DNA from: Betaproteobacteria bacterium
GTDB lineage: Bacteria; Pseudomonadota; Gammaproteobacteria; Burkholderiales; SG8-41
Length of the DNA stretch: 33,593 nt
NCBI GenBank assembly: GCA_016202615.1
Contig: JACQOI010000286.1
Location: 1 to 33,593, forward strand
Direction of reading: 5' to 3'
Below, piece by piece: positions 24,988-33,293 of this stretch (positions are counted from its first letter, which is position 1; each line of letters starts with the position of its first letter). The notes beneath the pieces were generated by a model. The model did not search any database. It saw nothing but the letters and a program-made list of their open reading frames with translations, and had not been told where the DNA came from. The position numbers and the translations under genes were made by a program.

Positions 24988-25089
24988 CTAATCGACTTTG
25001 GCGCCCGATATTCGCACGACCTCGGCCCATTTCGCAATGTCATCGCGTATGGTAGCCGCAAACGCCTCAGATGAGGCAACGAATCGTTT
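24988..25089 (-). pseudogene. C-terminal fragment of a tctC gene
   Basis: The minus strand reads RFVASSEAFAATIRDDIAKW then AEVVRISGAKVD and a stop. This is the conserved last helix and strand of TctC proteins ('SSEEFAA.IRSEIAKWA.VV..SGAKVD'). No upstream part of the receptor remains; the homology ends near 25089, next to a short direct repeat (AGATGAGGCAA at about 25069 and 25103) that may mark the deletion junction. It lies 74 bases upstream of the ThDP enzyme on the same strand. The remaining 25090-25285 shows only the next gene's ribosome site on the plus strand. Confidence 0.75.
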
Positions 25090-25285
25090 TCACTCAGATT
25101 TTAGATGAGGCAATTCGAAGATTTGCATTATCCCTGAGCGTTGCGTAGTATTAATTTCAGGCGCCGATGAGGAGGTCTTTGGAAGCTCCATCCTGCCAGC
25201 GATAGCCGCCCATCTCTACCCCATTCGGCGGTTAATCCCGCTCAGGCGGGGAGTTTTGCAAGAAGCTAAAAAGAAAGGAGATCCT

Positions 25286-26275
25286 TTGAAAAACATGAAA
25301 TCAACGCTATTCAAGACCTTCGGAATACTGCTTTCATTCTCAATGGTGGTCACACTCTCCATGGCCGTCCTAGCGGCCGACCCTTACCCGGACAAGCCGG
25401 TGCGACTCGTTGTTCCGTACCCGCCGGGCGGGGGCACCGACATCACCGCGCGTCTGATCGCCACTAAATTGTCCGAAAGCCTCGGCAAGCATGTGGTCGT
25501 GGATAACCGTGGGGGGGCAGGAGGCATCGTCGGCGCGGAAGTTGTGGCGAAAGCTGCCCCGGACGGTTACACGCTGCTCATCGTCGCTGCAGACCATACT
25601 ATACAGCCCGCACTCCGGAAGCTGCCGTACGATGCGGTGAAGTCCTTTACCCCGATCGCGAAGCTGGCAAGCGGGCCGCACGCGCTCACCGTCCAATCGA
25701 GCGTTCCGGCCAACTCGGTGAAAGAGCTCGTCGCCCTGGCGAAGCAGAAACCCGGCCAGTTGATTTTCGCAAATTCGGGCTACGGCTCCTCCCCGCATAT
25801 GTCGGCTGAGCTCTTCAAGATAGTGGCCAGCATCGATTTCATGATCGTGCCTTTCAAGGGCCTCGGTCCCGCGCTGATCGATCTGCTCGGGGGGCAGAGC
25901 CATGCAATGATCAGCTCGATGCTTGCGCCGATGCCCCACATCAGATCCGGAAAATTAAGGATTCTGGGCATCGCCGGAGTGAAGCGCAGCGCTATCCTGC
26001 CCGATGTGCCGACCATCGCGGAGGCGGGCGTACCCGGGTTCAATGCGGGCGGCTGGTATGGGATCCTCGCGCCGGCCGGTACGCCGGCGCCGATCGTAGA
26101 CAGGTTGAACAATGAGCTCAAGGCCATTATAGCCTCGGATGAAGTAAGGAAGCTGTTCTCGAACCAAGGGTCGGGGGCAGACTATCTAGGCTTGACTGAG
26201 TTCGTCACATTTCTTGAGGAAGAAATGACCCGCTGGGCAAGCGTCGTAAAGAAGGCCAACATCAAAGTGGAGTAG
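25286..26275 (+). CDS. TctC/Bug solute-binding receptor
   Basis: This 329-residue receptor is read from a TTG that lies five bases after AAAGGAG; an ATG three codons later is too far from that site but possible. The signal peptide (FKTFGILLSFSMVVTLSMAVLAAD) is followed by PVRLVVPYPPGGGTDITARLIATKL, VVVDNRGGAGGIVGAEVVAKAAPDGYTLL, MIVPFKGLGPALIDLLGGQSHAM and PTIAEAGVPGFNAGGWYGILAP. It precedes a ThDP-dependent enzyme by 160 bases on the same strand, so the two may act on the same imported oxo- or hydroxy-acid. Confidence 0.93.
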   Translation: MKNMKSTLFKTFGILLSFSMVVTLSMAVLAADPYPDKPVRLVVPYPPGGGTDITARLIATKLSESLGKHVVVDNRGGAGGIVGAEVVAKAAPDGYTLLIVAADHTIQPALRKLPYDAVKSFTPIAKLASGPHALTVQSSVPANSVKELVALAKQKPGQLIFANSGYGSSPHMSAELFKIVASIDFMIVPFKGLGPALIDLLGGQSHAMISSMLAPMPHIRSGKLRILGIAGVKRSAILPDVPTIAEAGVPGFNAGGWYGILAPAGTPAPIVDRLNNELKAIIASDEVRKLFSNQGSGADYLGLTEFVTFLEEEMTRWASVVKKANIKVE

Positions 26276-26435
26276 CTCTGGGTATCGCTTCTCGCTGGTG
26301 TCTCCGATGGAACGCAATGTTGACGGAAAATGATCAGGCGATTGTCGTGCGCAGCGTCCTCGGCGCTCATGCAAAGAGCGGGTGCGCGTGCGAAAATACG
26401 GCCTTTGCACTCTCACAGTCGAACGGATCGTCTCC

Positions 26436-27977
26436 ATGAACGGCGCCGAAAGCCTCGTCCGCACATTGCTCGCAAGCGGGGTCGATACCTGCTTTGCCAA
26501 TCCCGGCACGTCAGAGATGAACTTTGTCGCCGCGCTCGACCAGGTTGAGGGCATGCACTGCATCCTCGGTATGGCAGAGACGGTCGTCACCGGCTGCGCC
26601 GACGGCTACGCGCGCATGGCGGGAGGCCCTGCGGCCACGCTTCTGCACTGCGGACCCGGGCTCGCCAACGGCTTGGCCAACGTGCACAACGCGCGGCGTG
26701 CGTATGCGCCGATGGTGAACATCGTCGGTGATCATGCCACCTACCACCGGCCTTATGACACTCCGCTCACGAGCGACATCGACGGCCTCGCGCGCACGGC
26801 GTCGCATTGGGTACGGACCAGCAGCTCGTCCAAAACCGTCGGCGCGGACGCCGCAGCCGCGGTGCAAGCGGCGAGAACCGCGCCGGGCCAGATCGCAACC
26901 CTGATACTGCCGGCAGACGCGAGCTGGAGCGCGGGCGGCGAAATCGCCGCACCACTGCCGGTGCCCGCGCGCCCGGCCGCTGCGCCGGAAGTCGTGCGCA
27001 ACATTGCGCAGGTCTTGCGCAGCAAAGAACCGGCGGTGCTGATGCTTTCGGGCCGGGCGTTGTCGGAGGCCGGCCTCCTCGCAGCGAACCGCATCGCGCA
27101 TGTGACTGGCGCGAAGCTGCGTGCGCCCTCCCAGGTGCCGCGCATGGCGCGCGGCCGCGGGCGAGTGCCGGTGGACCGCGTGCCCTACATGCTGAACAAC
27201 GCGCTCAAGATGCTCGCCGGCACGAAGCACGTGATCCTCGTTGGCGCGAAGCCGCCGGCGCAGTTCTTTGCCTACCCGGGCAAGCCGAGTCTGGTCTCAC
27301 CAGCGGATGCGGTCACCCACGTGCTTGCGCGCCCGGAGCAGGATCAGGTTGCCGTTCTAGCGTCGCTCGCTGACGAGCTCGGTGCGCCGATGAACGCACC
27401 GATTCCGGAAGTCGGGACGCAGCCGGAACTCCCGCGCGGCAAATTCGAGCCCGAAGCCTTTGGGCGCGCCTTGGGCGCGCTGCTGCCGGAGAACTGCATC
27501 GTCGCTGAGGACGCGGTAACCTCCGGCCGCTCTTTGTTCGCCGTCACCTATAATGCCGCACCCAACGACTGGCTGCAGAACACCGGCGGCGCGATCGGTC
27601 ACGGACTGCCCTGCGCGACGGGTGCGGCGCTCGCCTGTCCCGGCCGCAAGGTCGTGTGCCTGCAGGCGGACGGCGCGGGCATGTACACGCTGCAGGCGCT
27701 ATGGACGCAGGCGCGCGAAAAGCTCGACGTGGTGAACGTGATATTCGCGAACCGCATCTACAAGATTCTGCAGACCGAGCTGCTCGCAGTCGGCGCGCAG
27801 CCCGGGCACGTTTCGAAAGAACTCTTCGATCTCGCGCGCCCCGAGCTCGACTGGGTGAAGCTCGCCGGGGGCATGGGCGTGGAGGCAACGCGCGTCGAAA
27901 CGCTCGAAGGATTTGCCGATGCATTCAAGGCGGCCTGCCGCCGCCGCGGCCCGTTCCTGATCGAATTCAGAATCTAG
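26436..27977 (+). CDS. ThDP-dependent enzyme, acetolactate synthase/benzoylformate decarboxylase-like
   Basis: This 513-residue IlvB-fold protein starts at ATG 26436 (MNGAESLVRTLLASGVDTCFANPGTSEM). The track start is upstream of the homology. Glu48 in LGMAETVVTGCADGYARMAG is the cofactor-activating residue. The PP motif is altered at the front: VVCLQADGAGMYTLQALWTQ in place of GDG, with the later Asn in FANRIYKIL. Members with 'ADGAGMYT' form a distinct annotated 'acetolactate synthase large subunit' group whose substrate is unsettled. There is no small regulatory subunit. It shares a strand with the tctC upstream. It is clearly different from the ThDP enzyme at 23237, so the two are not recent duplicates. 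Confidence 0.9.
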   Translation: MNGAESLVRTLLASGVDTCFANPGTSEMNFVAALDQVEGMHCILGMAETVVTGCADGYARMAGGPAATLLHCGPGLANGLANVHNARRAYAPMVNIVGDHATYHRPYDTPLTSDIDGLARTASHWVRTSSSSKTVGADAAAAVQAARTAPGQIATLILPADASWSAGGEIAAPLPVPARPAAAPEVVRNIAQVLRSKEPAVLMLSGRALSEAGLLAANRIAHVTGAKLRAPSQVPRMARGRGRVPVDRVPYMLNNALKMLAGTKHVILVGAKPPAQFFAYPGKPSLVSPADAVTHVLARPEQDQVAVLASLADELGAPMNAPIPEVGTQPELPRGKFEPEAFGRALGALLPENCIVAEDAVTSGRSLFAVTYNAAPNDWLQNTGGAIGHGLPCATGAALACPGRKVVCLQADGAGMYTLQALWTQAREKLDVVNVIFANRIYKILQTELLAVGAQPGHVSKELFDLARPELDWVKLAGGMGVEATRVETLEGFADAFKAACRRRGPFLIEFRI

Positions 27978-28036
27978 ACAACTACTCATGCAGAAACCGG
28001 GATGGAACATATTTCGATCACCGCGATCTCGCGCTG

Positions 28037-28078
28037 AACGCCAGGTTGATCAAATTGTCCGGAGCGAAAGCGGAATAG
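28037..28078 (+). pseudogene. very short possible tctC C-terminus
   Basis: After the ThDP gene one frame ends NARLIKLSGAKAE and a stop, which looks like the last residues of a TctC protein ('WA.LIK.SGAKAE'). Only about 13 codons support this, so it may be chance. If real, it is a third tctC scar. The rest of the gap (28079-28174) shows no gene. Confidence 0.35.
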
Positions 28079-28174
28079 CGCAGCAATTGGGCTGGGGGTA
28101 GTAGCAATTACGTCGAGCGAGATATTCCTCGGTTCCATCGCGTTGCGTCTTCGGCGAATATCGACGAAATTGGC

Positions 28175-29665
28175 TTACAAAGCCCGGTTCGCGAAATGCG
28201 CAGCGCCCTCACCCGCTATTCGTCCAAACACTGCGCCGCTCGTCAGGCCAGAGCCGCCGGGATAATTAAAATAGAAGAGACCGCCAACCAATTCACCCGC
28301 AGCATACAGACCGGGAATCGGCTTTTCCTCTATATCAACCACCTCTGCTTTTGTCGTTATCTTTAGCCCTCCGAACGTAAATGTGATGCCACAAGTCACG
28401 GCGTACGCTTCAAAGGGAGGGGCGTCGATCGTGGTCGCCCAATTCGACTTTGGAATTGTCAAACCGGTGGTTCCACGCCCGTCTTTTAAGTTTGGATTGA
28501 AAGGCACGTCCTGCTTGACTGCTGCGTTAAATTCCTTGATGGTCTTGAGTGCCTGCTCTTTGTTCACGCCATCGAGTTTGCCAACAAGCTCCTCAAGGGT
28601 ATTGGCGGTTACCTTGGTAACCTGCTTAAACCGGTACGCGTCGGCCAGCAAGTGCAGCACCTTTGAGTCGAAGATCTGCCACGCGGACTGCCCCGGCTGC
28701 TCCAGAATGATACGACCGTACTTGGCATAGGTGTAATTTCTGATGTCCGCTCCTTCGTCGAGAAAACGCACACCGTTTGCATTGAGCATGATGCCTGAGG
28801 TATAGCTCACCTTCATGTAATTACTGCCGACGGCTATATCTCCGAATTCCGGGGCATTAAGGTCACAAGCGCACGCGTGCGCAATCGACCAATTACCACA
28901 AGGTTGGGCCCCGATCTCGAGCGCCATCCTAATGCCGTCGCCGGTGTTGTAACGGGTGCCGCGGACCTTTGCCAAATCCCAGCCCGGTCCAAGGTAGCGC
29001 GCGCGCCATTCGCGGTTCGCCTCAAAACCGCCGCAGGCGAGCACGACGGCACGTGCGCGGATCTCTTCATCAGCACGGTCTACCGTTATGCGCACTCCCT
29101 CGACACCGGCGCGCCCGTACAGCAGCGATGTTGCGCGGGCGTTGTAACGTATGGTGATCCGTTGCATCTCGGCGGCGTGGAATTCCGCATCCATCAGCCC
29201 ACGCCCGCCGCCGATGGCCTCGACGGCAAGTCCGCCAAAAAACTTATAGCGTCCCTCGTGCTTGAAGGCCTGGAATCCGTACGAAGGTGCAAAGCGCAAT
29301 CCCTTTTTCCGAATCCATTGCCAGGTATCGGTACTGCGGTTCACGAAGATTTCCGCCAGGTCAGGGTCGATACGGTACTCAGTGGTACGGCCGAGATCGT
29401 CGAGAAACTGCCCCGCCGTGTAATCTTCAAAGTCGCTGCTTGCGATTTCCTCCGGCGAGAGATCGACGAATTTTTGCACGTCCTCGAGTCCGTGATAAAC
29501 CATCCGGAACCCTCCGGCCGCATATGCGCTGTTGCCACCGCGTAGTTCCTGCGGCGCGCGTTCGAGCACGAGCACGTTTGCACCTTGTTCCTGGGCCGAC
29601 AGGGCGGCGCAAAGCGCGGCGTTACCGGCGCCAACGACGATGACATCATAGGACGTATAATTCAT
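28175..29665 (-). CDS. tcuA: FAD-dependent oxidoreductase, tricarballylate dehydrogenase (TcuA)-like
   Basis: This 496-residue flavoprotein belongs to the fumarate reductase/succinate dehydrogenase superfamily. The Rossmann motif VIVVGAGNAALCAALSA is near residues 8-24, then VLVLERAPQELRGGNSAYAAGGFRM, the central RAVVLACGGFEANREWR and the C-terminal FAD strand GLYAAGELVGGLFYFNYPGGSGLTSG. The start, spacing and RGGNSAY segment are closest to TcuA, which oxidises tricarballylate to cis-aconitate. TcuB and TcuC are not in the window, so the true substrate may be another dicarboxylate or a steroid-like ketone. ATG 29665 is chosen over an upstream TTG. It could process a carboxylate imported through a TctC protein. 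Confidence 0.85.
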   Translation of the reverse strand: MNYTSYDVIVVGAGNAALCAALSAQEQGANVLVLERAPQELRGGNSAYAAGGFRMVYHGLEDVQKFVDLSPEEIASSDFEDYTAGQFLDDLGRTTEYRIDPDLAEIFVNRSTDTWQWIRKKGLRFAPSYGFQAFKHEGRYKFFGGLAVEAIGGGRGLMDAEFHAAEMQRITIRYNARATSLLYGRAGVEGVRITVDRADEEIRARAVVLACGGFEANREWRARYLGPGWDLAKVRGTRYNTGDGIRMALEIGAQPCGNWSIAHACACDLNAPEFGDIAVGSNYMKVSYTSGIMLNANGVRFLDEGADIRNYTYAKYGRIILEQPGQSAWQIFDSKVLHLLADAYRFKQVTKVTANTLEELVGKLDGVNKEQALKTIKEFNAAVKQDVPFNPNLKDGRGTTGLTIPKSNWATTIDAPPFEAYAVTCGITFTFGGLKITTKAEVVDIEEKPIPGLYAAGELVGGLFYFNYPGGSGLTSGAVFGRIAGEGAAHFANRAL

Positions 29666-29752
29666 TCGGTTGTGCGATGCGACGACCAACGATTTCTACG
29701 TCGAGGCGCTCTAAGCGGCCTGTCTAAACGGGTGGAGATGCTGCTTTAACAA

Positions 29753-30883
29753 CTACAATCCAACGACAATCTCCCGGTCTTCAGTCGAGAACCGGGTATT
29801 CAATCCCTGGCTGGTAGATAGCTCTTTTATATCCTCCAGTGCTTCCTGAAACTCGTCCTCACCGGATATTACTACCGGTTGGGCCTTATTATTTATCAAC
29901 ACAGGCAAGAAGGATGCTTTCTCAATCTTTTTATTAGAGATTCGGCATTTGACAATCATTGATCGTCGACTGTCCGGAGCCCAAGAATACCATTCTGCAT
30001 ATTCGGAATCGGCCTTAACATCATGGAAGAACTTTTCCTCTAAGCGCTTTTCCCGCGCCTTTCGAACAGATAGGGGCAAATCAAAGGCAAAGTTTCCCAT
30101 GCTGTAGAAAATCGCCTTACCGCGGTAAACTTCGATTCCTTTCAATATATGCGGATGGTGACCGAGAATCAGATCAGCCCCGACATCGATAGCCTCATGG
30201 GCTACTTCTCTTTCATACATTGCCAGGACGCCCCGGGTGAAGTGAATACCCCAATGAAAAGAAACCACGACAACGTCTACCAGTGGCCTCACTTTCCTGA
30301 TGTCTTCCTTCAGCGCCTCCAAATCCTCGCGATGGGGTAAAGTGATGATCGCGGGTGCCGTCCCTGGCTGATAGTCAATTTGCTTATAGAAGGTCGAAGC
30401 TCTCATGGGTGCGCAGCCCGGCCTATTAATGCCTGCTTCCCAACCGGAGCGCAGTACCGAGCAATAAGCCAGGTAGGCAATCTTTGTTCCTTTGCGTTCG
30501 AAAATGGCTGGTTTGCGGGCTTCCTCTATATTCTTACCGGCACCGATGACTGTAAAACCATTGTTTCGCAAGGCTGCGACAGTATCCAGCATGGCGTCAG
30601 GACCTAAGTCCATGCAGTGGTTGCTGGCGAACGACATGACGTCAAAGCCTCCCCGCTTGAGCGCGGCGGCATGCTCTAACGGGCAGACTTCTGTCATCGG
30701 AACCCCGGGCATGAGGTCGTGTTCTTCAGAGTAGCGGTTAGTGTAGTGCCTCTCATTCTGACCAAATGTAATATCCGCTTCATTTAGGATAGCGCCAGTA
30801 TGAACAAACATGGACTCAGGATCTTTGAAGAAAGCAGTAACATCACCGACGGCACAAAGTGAAACACTATTATCCAATGTCAT
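29753..30883 (-). CDS. CapA family protein (metallophosphoesterase-like)
   Basis: This 376-residue protein has the CapA/PgsA fold: an N-terminal LCAVGDVTAFF metal motif, MSFASNHCMDLGPDAMLDT (NHxxD), VVVVSFHWGIHF and the metal-binding LILGHHPHILKGIEVYRGKAIFYSMGNFAFD. Classical CapA acts in poly-gamma-glutamate capsule export, but this one has no signal peptide or membrane anchor and no CapB/CapC neighbours, so it may be a cytosolic hydrolase or amide-bond enzyme. AGGAG lies only one base before ATG 30883. A TTG two codons later fits that site better and is a possible true start. It is lower in GC than its surroundings by eye, and lies 87 bases upstream of the TcuA-like gene on the same strand. 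Confidence 0.88.
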   Translation of the reverse strand: MTLDNSVSLCAVGDVTAFFKDPESMFVHTGAILNEADITFGQNERHYTNRYSEEHDLMPGVPMTEVCPLEHAAALKRGGFDVMSFASNHCMDLGPDAMLDTVAALRNNGFTVIGAGKNIEEARKPAIFERKGTKIAYLAYCSVLRSGWEAGINRPGCAPMRASTFYKQIDYQPGTAPAIITLPHREDLEALKEDIRKVRPLVDVVVVSFHWGIHFTRGVLAMYEREVAHEAIDVGADLILGHHPHILKGIEVYRGKAIFYSMGNFAFDLPLSVRKAREKRLEEKFFHDVKADSEYAEWYSWAPDSRRSMIVKCRISNKKIEKASFLPVLINNKAQPVVISGEDEFQEALEDIKELSTSQGLNTRFSTEDREIVVGL

Positions 30884-30902
30884 TCTCCTCAAGTATCGTC
30901 AT

Positions 30903-30918
30903 TTAGGGGAACCCCTAA
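30903..30918. promoter_or_regulatory. inverted repeat just upstream of the capA-like gene
   Basis: TTAGGGG and CCCCTAA are perfect 7-base arms around AA, ending 20 bases before the ATG. It could be an operator or a hairpin in the leader. The surrounding 30884-31208 divergent gap is AT-rich and shows no other gene. Confidence 0.4.
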
Positions 30919-31068
30919 TAATTCCCACCGTATCCGTAATTTTCGATTTTACACAGGCAACTAAAGAAGCAGAGTTGCGTTCAGCTCCGAGCGCCGTAAT
31001 AGCCCGGTTTATTGCTTCGAGGAAAATCGCAACCATAAAATGCTATGCCCAAACGACGGAATATGTCA

Positions 31069-31100
31069 ATGATTTTGAGACACCATGATTTTGAGACACC
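31069..31100. repeat. 16-bp perfect tandem duplication
   Basis: ATGATTTTGAGACACC occurs twice in direct succession, with the first bases (ATG) repeated again at 31101. It lies in the leader region of the SDR gene at 31209 and probably arose by slippage. Confidence 0.95.
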
Positions 31101-31208
31101 ATGCTCATCTTGCGGTGGAAAAGTCATACAACGAGACACGTGCAACTGTTTTCCGCTAATATGGGCAGACAGTTGGACATACATCTGCATACCAAATGGG
31201 GTAACGAG

Positions 31209-31982
31209 ATGAGGCTGCAGGACAGGGTGGCGATTGTGACAGGGTCGGGATCGGGGATCAGAAAGACGATGGTAAAGCGTTTCACTGAGGAGGGGGCTTC
31301 TGTGGTCATCGCCGACATCAACCAGGAAGCCGTCGATACGGTTGTTCGCGAACTGAAGGAGGCAGGACGAACGGCACTGGGCTTTAAGGTGGACGTAACG
31401 AACAGGTCGGAACTCAAGGAGCTGATGAAGACCACGGCCAGCAAATTCGGGCGCATCGACATCCTGGTCAATAATGCCGGCGTCACGCGCAACAGGCCCT
31501 TCCAGACAATGAACGGGGAGGACTGGGATTTCGTGCTCAGAGTCGATCTGAAGGGTGTGTTCTACTGCGTTCAGGCTGTGGCAGAGTATATGATCAATCA
31601 GCGGTACGGAAAAATCGTCAATATCTCGTCGACTTTGGGTACCGGGACAACGCCTGGGGTCGGTAGCGGTACCTACAACTACGCGGCAGCGAAAGCCGGC
31701 GTTATCCAGCTCACAAAGACCTTGGCGAGAGAGTTGGGCCCCCATGGAATCAATGTGAATTGCGTCGCCCCAGGCAACGTAGGTAAGTCAACATTCCATT
31801 CGACCCGTACTCCGCAGGAGATGGAGAAGCATTTAGCGCTTAGGAGAAGTTTAACGGTGTTAAACCGAACGGGCACGCTCGAGGAGATAGCGAATGCCGT
31901 CCTCTTCCTCGTGTCGGACGAATCAAGTTTCATATCCGGGCAGTTGCTGTGCGTAGACGGAGGCCGGACCGACCGAATGTAA
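31209..31982 (+). CDS. SDR family oxidoreductase with altered glycine motif
   Basis: This 257-residue classical SDR starts at ATG 31209 (MRLQDRVAIVTG). The 36 extra codons of the track ORF lack homology. NNAG, NISSTLG and YNYAAAK (YxxxK) are present, as is LLCVDGG at the end. The nucleotide motif reads TGSGSGIRKTM, where TGxxxGIG is expected, so the third glycine is Arg. This residue lines the dinucleotide phosphates, so cofactor binding may be weakened or the gene may be decaying. The segment after PGNVGKSTFHSTRT also departs from the usual PG.(I/V).T pattern. It is followed, after a repeat, by a tctC-MmgE pair on the same strand. Confidence 0.88.
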   Translation: MRLQDRVAIVTGSGSGIRKTMVKRFTEEGASVVIADINQEAVDTVVRELKEAGRTALGFKVDVTNRSELKELMKTTASKFGRIDILVNNAGVTRNRPFQTMNGEDWDFVLRVDLKGVFYCVQAVAEYMINQRYGKIVNISSTLGTGTTPGVGSGTYNYAAAKAGVIQLTKTLARELGPHGINVNCVAPGNVGKSTFHSTRTPQEMEKHLALRRSLTVLNRTGTLEEIANAVLFLVSDESSFISGQLLCVDGGRTDRM

Positions 31983-32091
31983 GAGCCGAACGTATTTCAG
32001 GTGCACGATGTTAACGAGCCGGGCAAAGCGGTGCCGCGCAAGTCGTTGAAGCGGGCGGAAGTGGCGAAGTCCTTCGGCAGGCTCGAGCCCT

Positions 32092-32161
32092 GCCTGGCCG
32101 GTGCACGCCCGCCTGCTGCTCATCTACCGCCCGGTCCCCGACATTGCCTGAGCGCAGGGCG
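32092..32161 (+). repeat. 70-bp imperfect repeat, copy 2
   Basis: This is the second copy of the repeat at 20760-20829 (59 of 70 identical, no gaps), again upstream of a tctC gene and again reading through to TGA in the corresponding frame. The rest of the 31983-32262 gap shows no gene; GACAGGAGA at its end is the ribosome site for the following tctC. Confidence 0.8.
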
Positions 32162-32262
32162 GGGCGCCCCGCGTTCCACGAGCCGTAGTATTATTAGTAG
32201 CGTTTGTTCAAAACGATCGTTCCAGCCGTTTTCGCTTCGCCCCTTCCTGACAGGAGACAAAC

Positions 32263-33234
32263 ATGATTCGACATGCCCGTTTCGTCATCGTCCCACTGCT
32301 CTTCATAGCGACCGTTTCGCCTGTGACTTGGGCACAGGTCTATCCAGCGCGACCGATCCGCCTGATCGTTGGATTCCCGCCGGGCGGCGCAGTCGACATC
32401 ATTGCGCGCATCGTTGGACCGAAGCTGGGTGAAAGCTTCCGGCAGCAAATCGTCGTCGACAATCGCTCCGGCGCCGGCAGCAGCATCGCTTCGGGGATTA
32501 CCGCGAAAGCCGCTCCCGATGGCTACACGCTGTTGATGATTACGAGCAGCCATGCCGCGAATGCCAGCTTCTACAAAAAGCTGCCATACGACCCGGTCAA
32601 GGATTTTGCTGCGGTGATACTGGTGGCATCGACGCCGCAGGCCGTTGTCGCCAATCCGTCGCTGCCAATAAAGTCGGTCAGCGAACTGATCGAGATGGCG
32701 CGCGCGAAGCCCGGGCAACTCAATCTCGCTTCTGGCGGCAGCGGCAGCACAGCGCACCTTGCTATCGAGTTGCTGAAGTTGATGACGAACATCAATATCA
32801 CGCACGTGCCGTACAAGGGTGCCGCGCCGGCGCTCACGGATGTGATCTCCGGGCAGACGCAGTTGCTGTTTTCCTCTCTGCCCGCAGCGCTGCCGCAAAT
32901 CAAGGCCGGCAGGGTCAGGGCGATTGCCGTGACCTCGACCAAACGCTCGGGCGCGTTGCCGGAGATTCCTACTGTTGGCGAGTCGGGTGTCGCCGGGTAC
33001 GAAGCAACCAACTGGTATGGCGTGCTCGTCCCTGCGGCCACACCGAAGCAGATCGTCAACAAGCTCAATGCCGAAATTCTGCAGGCGCTGAATAATCCCG
33101 ATGTAGCCCACGCCATCAGCCGGGCAGGTGCTGATCCGCTTGGCAGCACGCCGGACGAGTTTGAAAGTCATCTGAAGTCCGAAATCGCGAAATGGACCAA
33201 GGTCATCCGCGCCGCCGACCTGCGTCTTGATTAG
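32263..33234 (+). CDS. TctC/Bug solute-binding receptor
   Basis: This 323-residue receptor follows CAGGAGACAAAC. A signal peptide (FVIVPLLFIATVSPVTWAQ) is followed by PIRLIVGFPPGGAVDIIARIVGPKL, IVVDNRSGAGSSIASGITAKAAPDGYTLL, ITHVPYKGAAPALTDVISGQTQLLFSSL and PTVGESGVAGYEATNWYGVLVP. In PPGGAVD the third glycine of the usual PGGGTD loop is Ala and Thr is Val, and that loop contacts the ligand carboxylate in known Bug structures. It precedes an MmgE/PrpD gene by 59 bases, mirroring the 13.5-16 kb arrangement. Confidence 0.94.
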   Translation: MIRHARFVIVPLLFIATVSPVTWAQVYPARPIRLIVGFPPGGAVDIIARIVGPKLGESFRQQIVVDNRSGAGSSIASGITAKAAPDGYTLLMITSSHAANASFYKKLPYDPVKDFAAVILVASTPQAVVANPSLPIKSVSELIEMARAKPGQLNLASGGSGSTAHLAIELLKLMTNINITHVPYKGAAPALTDVISGQTQLLFSSLPAALPQIKAGRVRAIAVTSTKRSGALPEIPTVGESGVAGYEATNWYGVLVPAATPKQIVNKLNAEILQALNNPDVAHAISRAGADPLGSTPDEFESHLKSEIAKWTKVIRAADLRLD

Positions 33235-33293
33235 TGCACGCGGTTATTCGTCCACCAAATCCAGCCTCGTTCACATCAACGGAGATTACAACC

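Noticed and set aside
26511-27230. 239-codon minus-strand ORF inside the second ThDP gene
   Set aside because: It is antisense to strong ThDP-enzyme homology and shows no motif of its own.
30981-31745. 254-codon minus-strand ORF across the SDR
   Set aside because: It is antisense to a convincing SDR, with no recognisable domain.
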